Below, piece after piece: positions 56,963 to 64,000 of a stretch of DNA of 64,000 nucleotides; the first letter of the stretch is position 1; the number at the start of each line of letters is the position of its first letter. The notes below the pieces were generated by a model. It was not told the DNA's origin. It did no database searches and saw only the letters and a program-made list of their open reading frames with translations. Origin of the DNA: Acinetobacter sp. XS-4 (GTDB lineage: Bacteria > Pseudomonadota > Gammaproteobacteria > Pseudomonadales > Moraxellaceae); assembly GCF_023920705.1 (NCBI RefSeq), contig NZ_CP094657.1, forward strand, positions 1,426,001 to 1,490,000. The letters run 5' to 3'. Position numbers and translations under genes: made by a program.

Positions 56963-58378
56963 CTATACCTGACCTTTATGTTGTTCGATGATTTCCACTA
57001 ACTTTTCACAGGACTGATTTACCTTTGATATGGGCGATGTTGCAACCCCTAGCATTAAACCTGAAACAGCATTTTGAGGGTCTTGATACCAAAGCGATAA
57101 TGGAGAGGGAGCCAGATTGAAAGCTAATGTTTCATTTGCAATTTTTTGATCAGATAACGAGGATGGCAAATTAATAAGAACTGATAAGCCAGCCGTATAT
57201 GTTTGAAGATTAAAACTTTTTAAACACTTTATTAATTCATCACGCTGAGCGTTATAAGTTCTTTTTGTTCGTCTTAAATGTCTTAAAAAATGTCCCTCAT
57301 GCATAAACTCTTGAATTGAATGTTGTAATGATGGAGACGGAGCTGGTGCTAATGTTGCTGTCGTTTCTGCAAAATGATTAATCATGTGAAAAGGCACCAC
57401 TGCAAATCCAATTCGCAATTTGGGGCTGATCGTTTTGCTAAAGCTTCCCAAATGAATAACTCTTCCGGCAGTATCTAATGAAAATAAGGCAGGCGCTGCT
57501 CGACCATCTAATTGTAATTCTCCTAAATAATCATCTTCAATAATCCAGCCTCCATTCTGGTTAGCCCAATCAAGTAATTTTAATCGTCTGGCCAAAGAAA
57601 GAGACATTCCTAAAGGTGCTTGCTGTCCCGGCGTGACTAACGCAAGAGAGGCATTCGGTACATTTTTTATTCCAAACTCAACATCTATCCCATCTTTATC
57701 AACGGGAATTGGATATGTTTGCATTCTTCCAACCTCAAGTGCATGTTTGGAAAAAGGGAAGCCCGGATCTTCAACCCATGCCTTTTTCCCACTTAATCCC
57801 AGAACATGTAATGTAAGGCCCAGTCCACCAGAGAAACCAGAAGTAATAAATACTTGGTCAGGAGTACATTGAATTCCTCTCGATAAAGCTAAATAAGCAG
57901 CAATTTCTCGGCGAAGACCATATTCACCCCGAGCGTCAGGGTAGCTTGGCCACCCACTTGACTCATTACGCACAGAACTTGATCTAATTTTTGAAAATAA
58001 CTTTGCAGGAAAGATTTCTTTTGAGGGAACACCTAATTGGAAAATGCCATGTATAGATGTCATATCTAAATACATCTGTGTAAACGAACTATTTTGATGA
58101 CCTTCTTGAGTAGAGATTGGTTTAATTGCTTGGTAGGCAACCCGTGTACCTTGCGATCTAGACGCAATGATAAATTGACCATCGGCAAGCCTTTCATATG
58201 CAACTTTTACAGTACCTCTAGAAACACCGAGTTGACTGGCTAAATCGATCCATGAGGGTAAACGATCACCGAGTTGTAGCGTTCCAGAAATAATGGCTTG
58301 TTCAATTCCAAAGCGTATTTGTTCTGTTAATGGTGTTTTTAATTTGCGATCTAAATTAATTTTGAGCTGCTGGTACAT
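56963..58378 (-). CDS. MocR-type GntR/aminotransferase transcriptional regulator
   Basis: A 471-aa regulator. Residues 1-75 form a GntR HTH (RLPSWIDLASQLGVSRGTV); the rest is a fold-type I aminotransferase-like domain, with the PLP Lys in LGSFSKTISPKLRIGF and binding residues in EDDYLGEL. Such proteins bind direct repeats and respond to PLP-linked ligands. It is divergent from the cupin/AhpD-like pair, which it probably controls (about 100-bp shared promoter region). Confidence 0.88.
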   Translation of the reverse strand: MYQQLKINLDRKLKTPLTEQIRFGIEQAIISGTLQLGDRLPSWIDLASQLGVSRGTVKVAYERLADGQFIIASRSQGTRVAYQAIKPISTQEGHQNSSFTQMYLDMTSIHGIFQLGVPSKEIFPAKLFSKIRSSSVRNESSGWPSYPDARGEYGLRREIAAYLALSRGIQCTPDQVFITSGFSGGLGLTLHVLGLSGKKAWVEDPGFPFSKHALEVGRMQTYPIPVDKDGIDVEFGIKNVPNASLALVTPGQQAPLGMSLSLARRLKLLDWANQNGGWIIEDDYLGELQLDGRAAPALFSLDTAGRVIHLGSFSKTISPKLRIGFAVVPFHMINHFAETTATLAPAPSPSLQHSIQEFMHEGHFLRHLRRTKRTYNAQRDELIKCLKSFNLQTYTAGLSVLINLPSSLSDQKIANETLAFNLAPSPLSLWYQDPQNAVSGLMLGVATSPISKVNQSCEKLVEIIEQHKGQV

Positions 58379-58476
58379 GCGTGGTACAGCCTTTTAATGC
58401 ATTTTTGGTTCATGAATTTATACTACGGATCTATAAAATAAAAACAACTCCCTATCTTTATGTAGGTTTAATTTGA

Positions 58477-58893
58477 ATGGAAATGATCAAAAAAAGATTC
58501 TTTTTAAGTTTAGGTCTAATGCTTGCATGTATTGCACCGTCTATGGCACATGAGCCAGTAGAAAAAGTTAAACCTAATTTTGAACACGCAATTCCAAATA
58601 TACCGGGTAAGTCGCTTATTGCATTAGAAGTCGATTATCCACCTGGTGGTGCTTCTATTCCTCATACACATGCGAAATCATCTTTTATATATGCCTATGT
58701 AGTTGAGGGAAGTATTGAGTCTAAAGTGAATAATGAGAAGCCAAAAATTTATCAGGCAGGTCAGAGCTGGTTTGAAGAGCCAGGAGCAGTTCATTCTATT
58801 AGTCGTAATGTAAGTAAGACCAAACCAGCAAAGTTATTGGCAGTATTTGTTGTAGATACTGATGATAAAGAATTAGTTACCCCAGTAAAATAA
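58477..58893 (+). CDS. Exported cupin-domain protein
   Basis: A 138-aa protein. The signal peptide MEMIKKRFFLSLGLMLACIA..MA is followed by one cupin barrel: motif 1 PHTHAKSSFIYAYVVEGS and motif 2 EEPGAVHSIS supply His ligands. A metal-dependent periplasmic enzyme or sensor is likely; the substrate is unknown. It is 23 bp before the AhpD-like gene and divergent from the MocR gene. Confidence 0.8.
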   Translation: MEMIKKRFFLSLGLMLACIAPSMAHEPVEKVKPNFEHAIPNIPGKSLIALEVDYPPGGASIPHTHAKSSFIYAYVVEGSIESKVNNEKPKIYQAGQSWFEEPGAVHSISRNVSKTKPAKLLAVFVVDTDDKELVTPVK

Positions 58894-58916
58894 TTGAAAG
58901 TAAATAGGTGTTTATT

Positions 58917-59366
58917 ATGGTTCAACGTATTGATTATAATCAGGTCGCTCCAGCGGGTGTTAAAGCTCTAGGTGGTGTCTATAGCTATGTAGTGCAAAGT
59001 GGTTTATCACCAGAATTAGTAGAGTTGGTTTATCTACGTATATCGCAAATTAATAATTGCGCATACTGTCTGGACATGCATACCAGAGACTTAATTAAGA
59101 AAGGTGTTACCATCGAGAAACTAGCTTTAGTTCAGGCTTGGCAAGAAGGTGGACATCTTTTTGATGAACGGGAGAGAGCAGCTTTAGCTTGGGCTGAGTC
59201 AGTAACCAAAGTCTCTACTACTGGAGTACCTGATGATGTTTATCAACTTGCTCATTCTGTATTTGATGAAAAAGAACTGGTTGATTTGACGATAGCCATT
59301 AGCTTGATGAATGCATATAACCGTATGGCAATTAGTTTTAGAAATACTCCACAAGCTGCTAAGTAA
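58917..59366 (+). CDS. AhpD-like carboxymuconolactone decarboxylase family protein
   Basis: A 149-aa CMD-family protein. The CxxC-x3-H motif NNCAYCLDMHTRD near residue 45 marks the peroxidase/disulfide-relay branch (AhpD-like) rather than a true decarboxylase. Start 58917 is chosen (AGGTG 7 nt upstream). It follows the cupin gene closely, in one operon, and is followed by a terminator. Confidence 0.85.
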   Translation: MVQRIDYNQVAPAGVKALGGVYSYVVQSGLSPELVELVYLRISQINNCAYCLDMHTRDLIKKGVTIEKLALVQAWQEGGHLFDERERAALAWAESVTKVSTTGVPDDVYQLAHSVFDEKELVDLTIAISLMNAYNRMAISFRNTPQAAK

Positions 59367-59374
59367 TATTCAAA

Positions 59375-59394
59375 AAGCCCTCAAGCGAGGGCTT
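59375..59394 (+). terminator. Terminator after the AhpD-like gene
   Basis: Stem AAGCCCTC / GAGGGCTT with AAGC loop; T tract short. Confidence 0.6.
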
Positions 59395-59399
59395 CTAAC

Positions 59400-59873
59400 T
59401 TATTTAAAAGAAGGTTGGCTTAAGATTTTGTAGACCTTTTCTTTATATACATCATTCGAAATCACGCCTTTATCTCGCTGTTGTTTTAGCGATTTAAACT
59501 GCTGACCATGAATTTCTCTTTGAATATTCACATTATCATGATTTCTGATGTAGTAAAGACTCCGCTCATGATCACTCATATTTACTGTTTCTTCAGTAGA
59601 GTAGGACGGCTTAGCTTCCTTTTCTTGATATTGTTTTGCAATTTCAAAAAAATCTACATTTTGATGATTGGTGCCAGAATTAGAAAAGTCTTTTGGTTGT
59701 CCATTAAATTTATAATCTTGAGAACTCGCGTTTGCTACAAGCATGCTTTTATGCTGATTAAATTGACCTTGGTTATATTCTTGTTTCATTTGAAATGTGT
59801 TTGTTTCAGAAAAAGCTAAGGGAGAAAAAAGACTAATATTTAAAGATAAAAAAATTAATAACAATCTATTCAT
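59400..59873 (-). CDS. Exported hypothetical protein, 157 aa
   Basis: A signal peptide (MNRLLLIFLSLNISLFSPLAFS) precedes a low-complexity Gln/Asn/Lys-rich mature region with no recognised domain. The start at 59873 is required by the signal peptide; a longer frame from 59921 is less likely. The C-terminal LKQQRDKGVISNDVYKEK resembles SHOCT-like short helical modules. Unknown function, envelope or secreted. Confidence 0.6.
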   Translation of the reverse strand: MNRLLLIFLSLNISLFSPLAFSETNTFQMKQEYNQGQFNQHKSMLVANASSQDYKFNGQPKDFSNSGTNHQNVDFFEIAKQYQEKEAKPSYSTEETVNMSDHERSLYYIRNHDNVNIQREIHGQQFKSLKQQRDKGVISNDVYKEKVYKILSQPSFK

Positions 59874-59990
59874 TTCTTTTGAATTCCAATTGAAATTGAG
59901 TAAATTACTGTATTGTAACATTAAAGTTTAATTTTTAAAGGTTGAATTTTGAGTGAATTTGAACATCTAGTAAATAATAAGATCTATAGA

Positions 59991-60028
59991 TGAGTGTAAA
60001 AGCCAAGTTAAGAAGGCTTTTACACTCA
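59991..60028. terminator. Bidirectional hairpin, terminator-like
   Basis: 14-bp stem TGAGTGTAAAAGCC / GGCTTTTACACTCA with a 10-nt loop; short T tract on both strands. It ends the leftward GATase gene. Confidence 0.6.
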
Positions 60029-60033
60029 TTATT

Positions 60034-60756
60034 TTAATGTTGTTTTGAGTATTCTTCTTTCAATTTATCCAGAAAAATAAAGAGGTTTTGGTTCATTTCT
60101 TGGTAGTCGTGATTTCTTAATTCTTCACGACTATTCACGAATTTATAATTGTGAGCCTGATTTAATTCGGCTTCTGAATGTTGAATCAGCAACTCAACAA
60201 CTTCTGGAGTTAACTCCATGTGACATTGTAATCCATAAACTAATTTTGAATATTCAATAATTTGTCTTGGGCAACCTGCACTAAAAGCGATAATTTTTGA
60301 GTTGAGAGTTAAACCCGGCATATCATTATGCCAATGCCCAACTTCGGTCATTTTTCCTAAGTGTGAAAACTTAGAGTTTGTTATGCCATATTCTGTAAGC
60401 ATAATTGGAAATTTTCCAATTTCTCTTTCAGGGCTATGCTCGAATTTGGCACCTAAGGCTTCACCTATCAATTGAGATCCTAGACATACCCCGATAACAA
60501 CTTTATTTGCTTCAATGGCTTTTCTAATGATTGATTGTTCAGCTAATGAATTAAAGTGAGGGCACATCTCTAGTGTAGTATCTGGATCTTGTGGGCCACC
60601 CATTACAATAAGAAAATCTATATCTTCAGCAGAAGATGGTAAAGCTTCATTTAAAAACACTCTTGAATAGGTAATTTTGAAATTATTATTCTTGCCCCAT
60701 ATTTCATACGCACCAGGTGCTTCAAAATCTTCATGAACAATAAAATGTAGCCGCAT
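60034..60756 (-). CDS. Class I glutamine amidotransferase-like protein
   Basis: A 240-aa GATase1 domain protein: VIGVCLGSQLIGEALGA (nucleophile Cys) and the His-x-Glu region CHMELTPEVVELL. Same length as, but diverged from, the homologue at 22463, with which it shares the fold. The substrate is unknown. It is a single gene on the minus strand. Confidence 0.8.
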   Translation of the reverse strand: MRLHFIVHEDFEAPGAYEIWGKNNNFKITYSRVFLNEALPSSAEDIDFLIVMGGPQDPDTTLEMCPHFNSLAEQSIIRKAIEANKVVIGVCLGSQLIGEALGAKFEHSPEREIGKFPIMLTEYGITNSKFSHLGKMTEVGHWHNDMPGLTLNSKIIAFSAGCPRQIIEYSKLVYGLQCHMELTPEVVELLIQHSEAELNQAHNYKFVNSREELRNHDYQEMNQNLFIFLDKLKEEYSKQH

Positions 60757-61010
60757 GATAGTCCTCGAAATGATAGATATTCGTTATAAATCGAGGATAG
60801 ATTAAGAGCAGTGTGCTTTATCTAATACATCCAGTTTTTAAAAGTTATATGGTCCAGATGTATGAATTTTTACATGATTTAAAGAGAGTTACTCATTTTA
60901 TTAATAATGGTCTTATAAATTTATTATTAAGTATTTCTAAATAGTTTTGGTGTGACAATAGCTGTTCAATTTGTTAAGTTGTGTGGCTTTTATAACGGTA
61001 GTCAAAATTT

Positions 61011-61235
61011 ATGAAGACATTTCTACTTATATCTTTATTGGGTTTTGGGCTGATTGGCTGTACTTCATCTCCATATAATTCTCAAGAAAATTATTTAAAT
61101 AACGCTCCGAATGTTCCAGTGAATAAAGCATTTAATAGTTTTAAAACACTTGAACACGGAATTTTTACCGATCAAGATGTCCATAATATTCCAGAGAATT
61201 CAAATATGAATTTTCGTTACGAAGTCCCTTTTTAA
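61011..61235 (+). CDS. Small lipoprotein, 74 aa
   Basis: Signal peptide with lipobox LIGC (MKTFLLISLLGFGLIGC), then about 55 residues of low-complexity Asn-rich sequence without a known domain. Unknown function, envelope. A terminator at 61317 ends its transcript. The region before it (60757-61010) shows nothing. Confidence 0.6.
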   Translation: MKTFLLISLLGFGLIGCTSSPYNSQENYLNNAPNVPVNKAFNSFKTLEHGIFTDQDVHNIPENSNMNFRYEVPF

Positions 61236-61316
61236 GGGAAAATAAATATTAATTTAAATAAAGGTAGATCAGGATGGCCTACTGCCTTTGCTGGCTAGGG
61301 ATAATCAATGATTAAT

Positions 61317-61337
61317 ACCACCTTCGGGTGGTTTTTT
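61317..61337 (+). terminator. Rho-independent terminator
   Basis: ACCACC-TTCG-GGTGGT stem (UUCG tetraloop) with a T tract. An imperfect stem precedes it at 61262-61290, so the 3'UTR of the small lipoprotein gene is structured. Confidence 0.8.
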
Positions 61338-61383
61338 GAAATTTAAACTGTTAAATTTTAATTGTTGAAAAAAGGTATTTTAA

Positions 61384-61758
61384 ATGAAAAATTTCACTAT
61401 TATTGCTTCTTTATTTTTGTTAGTTGGGTGTGCGACTGGCCACAAACAGGTTACTTCTGTTCAAGTGGCTGATAATAAAATTACTTCAGAGGCTGAAAAA
61501 TATAAAAAACAATATCAAAAGAAAATTTATAAAATATGGGATATTCCAAAGTCTTCTACAGGTATGAGTGCAAGCGTTAAAGTATTTTTAACAGACACTG
61601 GAGAAATTGAACAAATCATCTTTTTAGATAAAGAAGAACAAAAATTTAAAACAAGTATTGAAAAAGCAATCTGGCGTGCAAGCCCATTTGCTTTGCCTTC
61701 GAATCCGGAAGTAAGAAAGCAAGCAAGAAGATTCAATATGAAATTTCAGGCTAAATAA
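61384..61758 (+). CDS. Lipoprotein with TolA domain-III-like C terminus
   Basis: A 124-aa protein with lipobox LLVGC. After a linker (about 20-50) the remaining part resembles TolA/TonB C-terminal domains: KIWDIPKSSTGMSASVKVF, LTDTGEIEQIIF, then AIWRASPFALPSNPEV. A free-standing lipidated TolA-III-like protein is odd, since TolA is normally anchored by one helix. Function unknown, presumably periplasmic and outer-membrane associated. Confidence 0.7.
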   Translation: MKNFTIIASLFLLVGCATGHKQVTSVQVADNKITSEAEKYKKQYQKKIYKIWDIPKSSTGMSASVKVFLTDTGEIEQIIFLDKEEQKFKTSIEKAIWRASPFALPSNPEVRKQARRFNMKFQAK

Positions 61759-62049
61759 GTAAGTTTTTCTTAAGCATGAGAGGCGAATTTAAAAACTGTT
61801 GATGTCTATAAATTCGCTCTCTAGTCTTATAAAACAGCGGAAGTAGTCAATTGAATCGGTATAAAAACTTTCTTTAAAAGTAAAAGTAACAGACCATTCT
61901 AGAGAAAAAATAAGACTGTTTATGGATAGGTAAACAAAATATAAAAATTAGTTACATTGCTATCAAAACATAACAGAAACAAAACTTTAAATAGACATTA
62001 AATTAATATAAAAAATTCACATGAGCCTTTAAATGTGACAAGAAAAAGT

Positions 62050-62319
62050 ATGAGTGAAGCAAACAAACCTCGTAGTGAAAGTAAGGCAACCTCGACTGTC
62101 GCGTGGGGTGTGATTCTATTTGGAGTTGTTTTAGGAGTAGCCTTTATTTTGTCATATGGGCAAGTTGAAACAAGAAATGATAATTTAGACATTATTCAAG
62201 TCTGGTCTAAAGAGATGGTTACAGTTGGTCTTTTTATTATATTTAATGGGCTACTGTTTGGTTACTTACTTTTAAAAATGAGTAGTATTTTGAACCATCT
62301 TGAAAATAACAAAAACTAA
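62050..62319 (+). CDS. Small inner-membrane protein, 89 aa, two helices
   Basis: Helices at about 18-36 (STVAWGVILFGVVLGVAFIL) and 58-78, with a charged loop between. No family recognised. The ATG at 62050 is used; a GTG at 62035 is in frame. The 290 bp before it contain nothing else I can support. Confidence 0.55.
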   Translation: MSEANKPRSESKATSTVAWGVILFGVVLGVAFILSYGQVETRNDNLDIIQVWSKEMVTVGLFIIFNGLLFGYLLLKMSSILNHLENNKN

Positions 62320-62426
62320 AACGTATCTTAAAGTGTCAGTTACACAAATGATGATTGTTTGGTGTTGAATGTAGTCGTTAATTATTTAAGCATGGAATGA
62401 CACAAGTTAAGTAAAGGATGAATCTC

Positions 62427-62627
62427 ATGATTGATGAAGAAAAACCCTTAAATTTTGACGATGATGAAGAACCTCTAGATTTTGCCGATGAAGAATTTAT
62501 CGATGATAAAAAAGAGGATGAGTTGTATAACAGCATTACCAAAGATGGTTCGAGTGTAGATCCTGCCGATGATGGTGAGCGTCACATTCGCCCTGAAGAT
62601 GGTGATCCCATCGAAATTGAAGAATAA
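62427..62627 (+). CDS. Small highly acidic protein, 66 aa
   Basis: MIDEEKPLNFDDDEEPLDFA... with a run of Asp/Glu over most of its length and no hydrophobic core. The ATG at 62427 has AAGGA 8 nt upstream; the ATG at 62418 lies too close to that site. Unknown function; possibly a disordered partner protein. A terminator follows. Confidence 0.65.
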   Translation: MIDEEKPLNFDDDEEPLDFADEEFIDDKKEDELYNSITKDGSSVDPADDGERHIRPEDGDPIEIEE

Positions 62628-62633
62628 ATTAAA

Positions 62634-62657
62634 GCCCAATTCAATATTGGGCATTTT
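62634..62657 (+). terminator. Rho-independent terminator
   Basis: GCCCAAT-TCAAT-ATTGGGC stem with a T tract, directly after the acidic protein gene. Confidence 0.85.
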
Positions 62658-62811
62658 TAATATTTGGGATTTCTAGTCAAACAGCACGGTACGTTCGAGG
62701 TTATTTAATCATTATCATTAATGACTCAAAAAATTGAAAACTAAGCAATGAGTGTAGAAGTGGGTACATATATATTTATTGAATGATTTATTCTCGAATT
62801 GAAGTAAAACT

Positions 62812-63321
62812 ATGAGTCATTATATTTCTACATTTACCAACAAAATCAAAAATAAAGCAGTTCCACCGGTCAATGATGTTCTGCTCGCGTTTAAGACTTT
62901 GAAAAATTTACCAGGCGGATTAACGCTATTATCAAAGGTTGTTAGTCGAGTTGCTCCATATTTTCAGACCGTAAATCCAATGATTCAAAAATTAGATTTA
63001 AACGTGTGCGAAGCCTCAATCAAAAAAAATAAATCAATCGAAAATCATATTGGCACGGTACACGTTATTGCCATATGTAATGGATTGGAATTTGTGATGG
63101 GTGTGTTAGCTGAAGCATCAGTACCTCAACACTTAAGATGGTTACCCAAAGGTATGAGCGTAAATTACGTAGCTAAGGCAGATTCTGATATTAAATTAGT
63201 AGCAACAATTGATGAGGAGTGGAAAGTTGGAGATATGCAAGTAAAAATTAACGCTTATAGAGCTGATGGACAGCCTGTAGTTCAAGGGTATATTACGCTT
63301 TGGGTTACAGAGAAAAAGTAA
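62812..63321 (+). CDS. DUF4442 (hotdog-fold, thioesterase-like) protein
   Basis: A 169-aa protein of the DUF4442 family, a hotdog-fold relative of acyl-CoA thioesterases. The segment GTVHVIAICNGLEFVMGVLAEASVP holds the hotdog helix, and LPKGMSVNYVAKADSDIKL follows. No catalytic residue can be assigned. It precedes the lysozyme gene by 15 bp, so they may be co-transcribed. Confidence 0.8.
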   Translation: MSHYISTFTNKIKNKAVPPVNDVLLAFKTLKNLPGGLTLLSKVVSRVAPYFQTVNPMIQKLDLNVCEASIKKNKSIENHIGTVHVIAICNGLEFVMGVLAEASVPQHLRWLPKGMSVNYVAKADSDIKLVATIDEEWKVGDMQVKINAYRADGQPVVQGYITLWVTEKK

Positions 63322-63336
63322 ATAACAGGGCATTAA

Positions 63337-63909
63337 ATGCAAAAAATATTGGATTATCTCAGCAAATTTTTTACTGCTAAGCCTCAGCAAGATGCAGCAA
63401 CGGATCAGATTGCTACAGCAATCGATCATGGTGATGAATTGATAGGTGTCGCTGTTGATGAGATGTCTCTTAGTTTAGAAGGTGTAAACCTAATTTGTAA
63501 TTTTGAAGGATTAAAACTTAGTGCTTATGACGATGGTACTGGGGTATGGACTATTGGATATGGCACGACACGATATCCTAATGGCCAGCGTGTAAGTGAA
63601 GGAGACCGATGCACACTTGAACAGGCTAAAGCTTATATGCAGCATGATTTAAAGATATTTGAGCGTGCAGTAAATAGTGCTGTAAAGATGCCTTTAAAAC
63701 AAAGCCAATTCGATGCATTAGTTTCTTTGACTTATAACATTGGAGTAGGGGCTTTTAAAAACTCGACCTTACTCAAAAAGTTAAATTTAGGTGATTACAA
63801 AGAGGCTGCAAACCAGTTTGATGTCTGGGTCAATGCTGGTGGTAAGCGGTTGCAGGGGCTGGTGAATCGCCGTGCAATCGAAAAGAAATTATTTTTATCG
63901 TCAAAATAG
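63337..63909 (+). CDS. GH24 phage-type lysozyme (endolysin)
   Basis: A 190-aa lysozyme with an N-terminal segment of about 50 residues lacking a clear signal peptide, then a T4/lambda-type GH24 domain: catalytic Glu in CNFEGLKLSAYDD, Asp/Thr in GVWTIGYGTTRYPNG and the RQ..F-like SQFDALVSLTYNIGVGAF. It cleaves peptidoglycan. No other phage genes (holin, Rz, tail) adjoin it, so it is a lone lysozyme, domesticated or a remnant. A weak terminator follows. Confidence 0.85.
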   Translation: MQKILDYLSKFFTAKPQQDAATDQIATAIDHGDELIGVAVDEMSLSLEGVNLICNFEGLKLSAYDDGTGVWTIGYGTTRYPNGQRVSEGDRCTLEQAKAYMQHDLKIFERAVNSAVKMPLKQSQFDALVSLTYNIGVGAFKNSTLLKKLNLGDYKEAANQFDVWVNAGGKRLQGLVNRRAIEKKLFLSSK

Positions 63910-63946
63910 TGCTTTCAATTTTTATTAAACTTTATCAAAAAATCAT

Positions 63947-63974
63947 GAAAAGCCCCAAATAGTCAGGGCTTTTC
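63947..63974 (+). terminator. Terminator after the lysozyme gene
   Basis: GAAAAGCCC / GGGCTTTTC stem with a 10-nt loop and a short T run. Confidence 0.65.
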
Positions 63975-64000
63975 CATATACAAGTTGAATGGATTAACTC

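Noticed and set aside
62698..62720. Fur-like sequence before the DUF4442 gene
   Set aside because: Half of it matches (AATCATTATC), but the other half scores only one of nine positions, as chance would allow in AT-rich DNA.
63337..63909. Prophage inferred from the lysozyme
   Set aside because: No capsid, tail, integrase or holin gene is in the window; the window ends just after, so a prophage beyond the edge cannot be excluded but is not supported.

Overview
The window is a chromosomal segment of an Acinetobacter species, most likely from the A. baumannii/calcoaceticus group. The evidence is the low G+C content, a very long Gly-rich Hfq tail typical of Moraxellaceae, a FecA-like TonB receptor, spore-coat-U type archaic fimbriae, and a non-microcompartment ethanolamine operon. 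I see no tRNA, rRNA, CRISPR array, complete insertion sequence or intact prophage. Most of the window is stable core genome with small accessory patches.

Layout. 1-12.8 kb: the 3' end of acnB with a hairpin-rich 3'UTR, a DASS anion transporter, an AT-rich island with an unknown gene, a voltage-gated K+ channel, an MFS exporter, lipoprotein and DUF4198 envelope proteins, metR with a textbook MetR box, DUF441, rsuA, a GNAT acetyltransferase, an orphan RelB/DinJ-type antitoxin and an RluA-family synthase. 12.9-23.2 kb: the conserved tsaE-mutL-miaA-hfq block, a DMT transporter, an NfsB-like nitroreductase, lpxH-ppiB divergent from glnS, a 37-residue membrane ORF and a GATase. 23.3-32.5 kb: the ethanolamine region, with eutB, eutC and eat plus an aldehyde dehydrogenase, an Fe-alcohol dehydrogenase, an alpha/beta hydrolase and an unusual GAF/winged-helix regulator. 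Three upstream regions here carry 11-bp-periodic direct repeats that look like a shared operator. 32.6-41.1 kb: a Pif1-like helicase, a CHMI-family tautomerase, an AraC/GyrI regulator, thiM, an unknown zinc-ribbon protein and pepN. 41.1-46.5 kb: a four-gene archaic chaperone-usher pilus operon behind an AT-rich leader, with a perfect hairpin between the major subunit and the chaperone. 46.7-48.8 kb: a GST followed by two catalytically degenerate SDR proteins. 48.8-52.9 kb: a copper module (copCD, a CusRS-type two-component system and a Met/His-rich exported peptide) with two identical-architecture operator candidates. 53-54 kb: small unknown genes around a compact multi-hairpin element, the most puzzling stretch of the window. 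54-64 kb: TetR, a Fur-boxed TonB receptor, a MocR regulator divergent from a cupin/AhpD-like pair, a second GATase, several small envelope proteins including a lipoprotein with a TolA-III-like domain, a DUF4442 protein and a phage-type GH24 lysozyme.

How the genes work together. Ethanolamine enters by Eat and is split by EutBC to acetaldehyde and ammonia. Acetaldehyde can then be oxidised by the ALDH or interconverted with ethanol by the Fe-ADH. Copper sensed by the CusRS-like pair probably drives copCD and the small exported peptide through the two shared boxes. The pilus operon is self-contained (subunit, chaperone, usher, tip). No complete new defence or mobile system is visible. The best candidates for something undescribed are the hairpin element at 53.5 kb, the GAF/winged-helix regulator with its direct-repeat operators, and the degenerate SDR pair.
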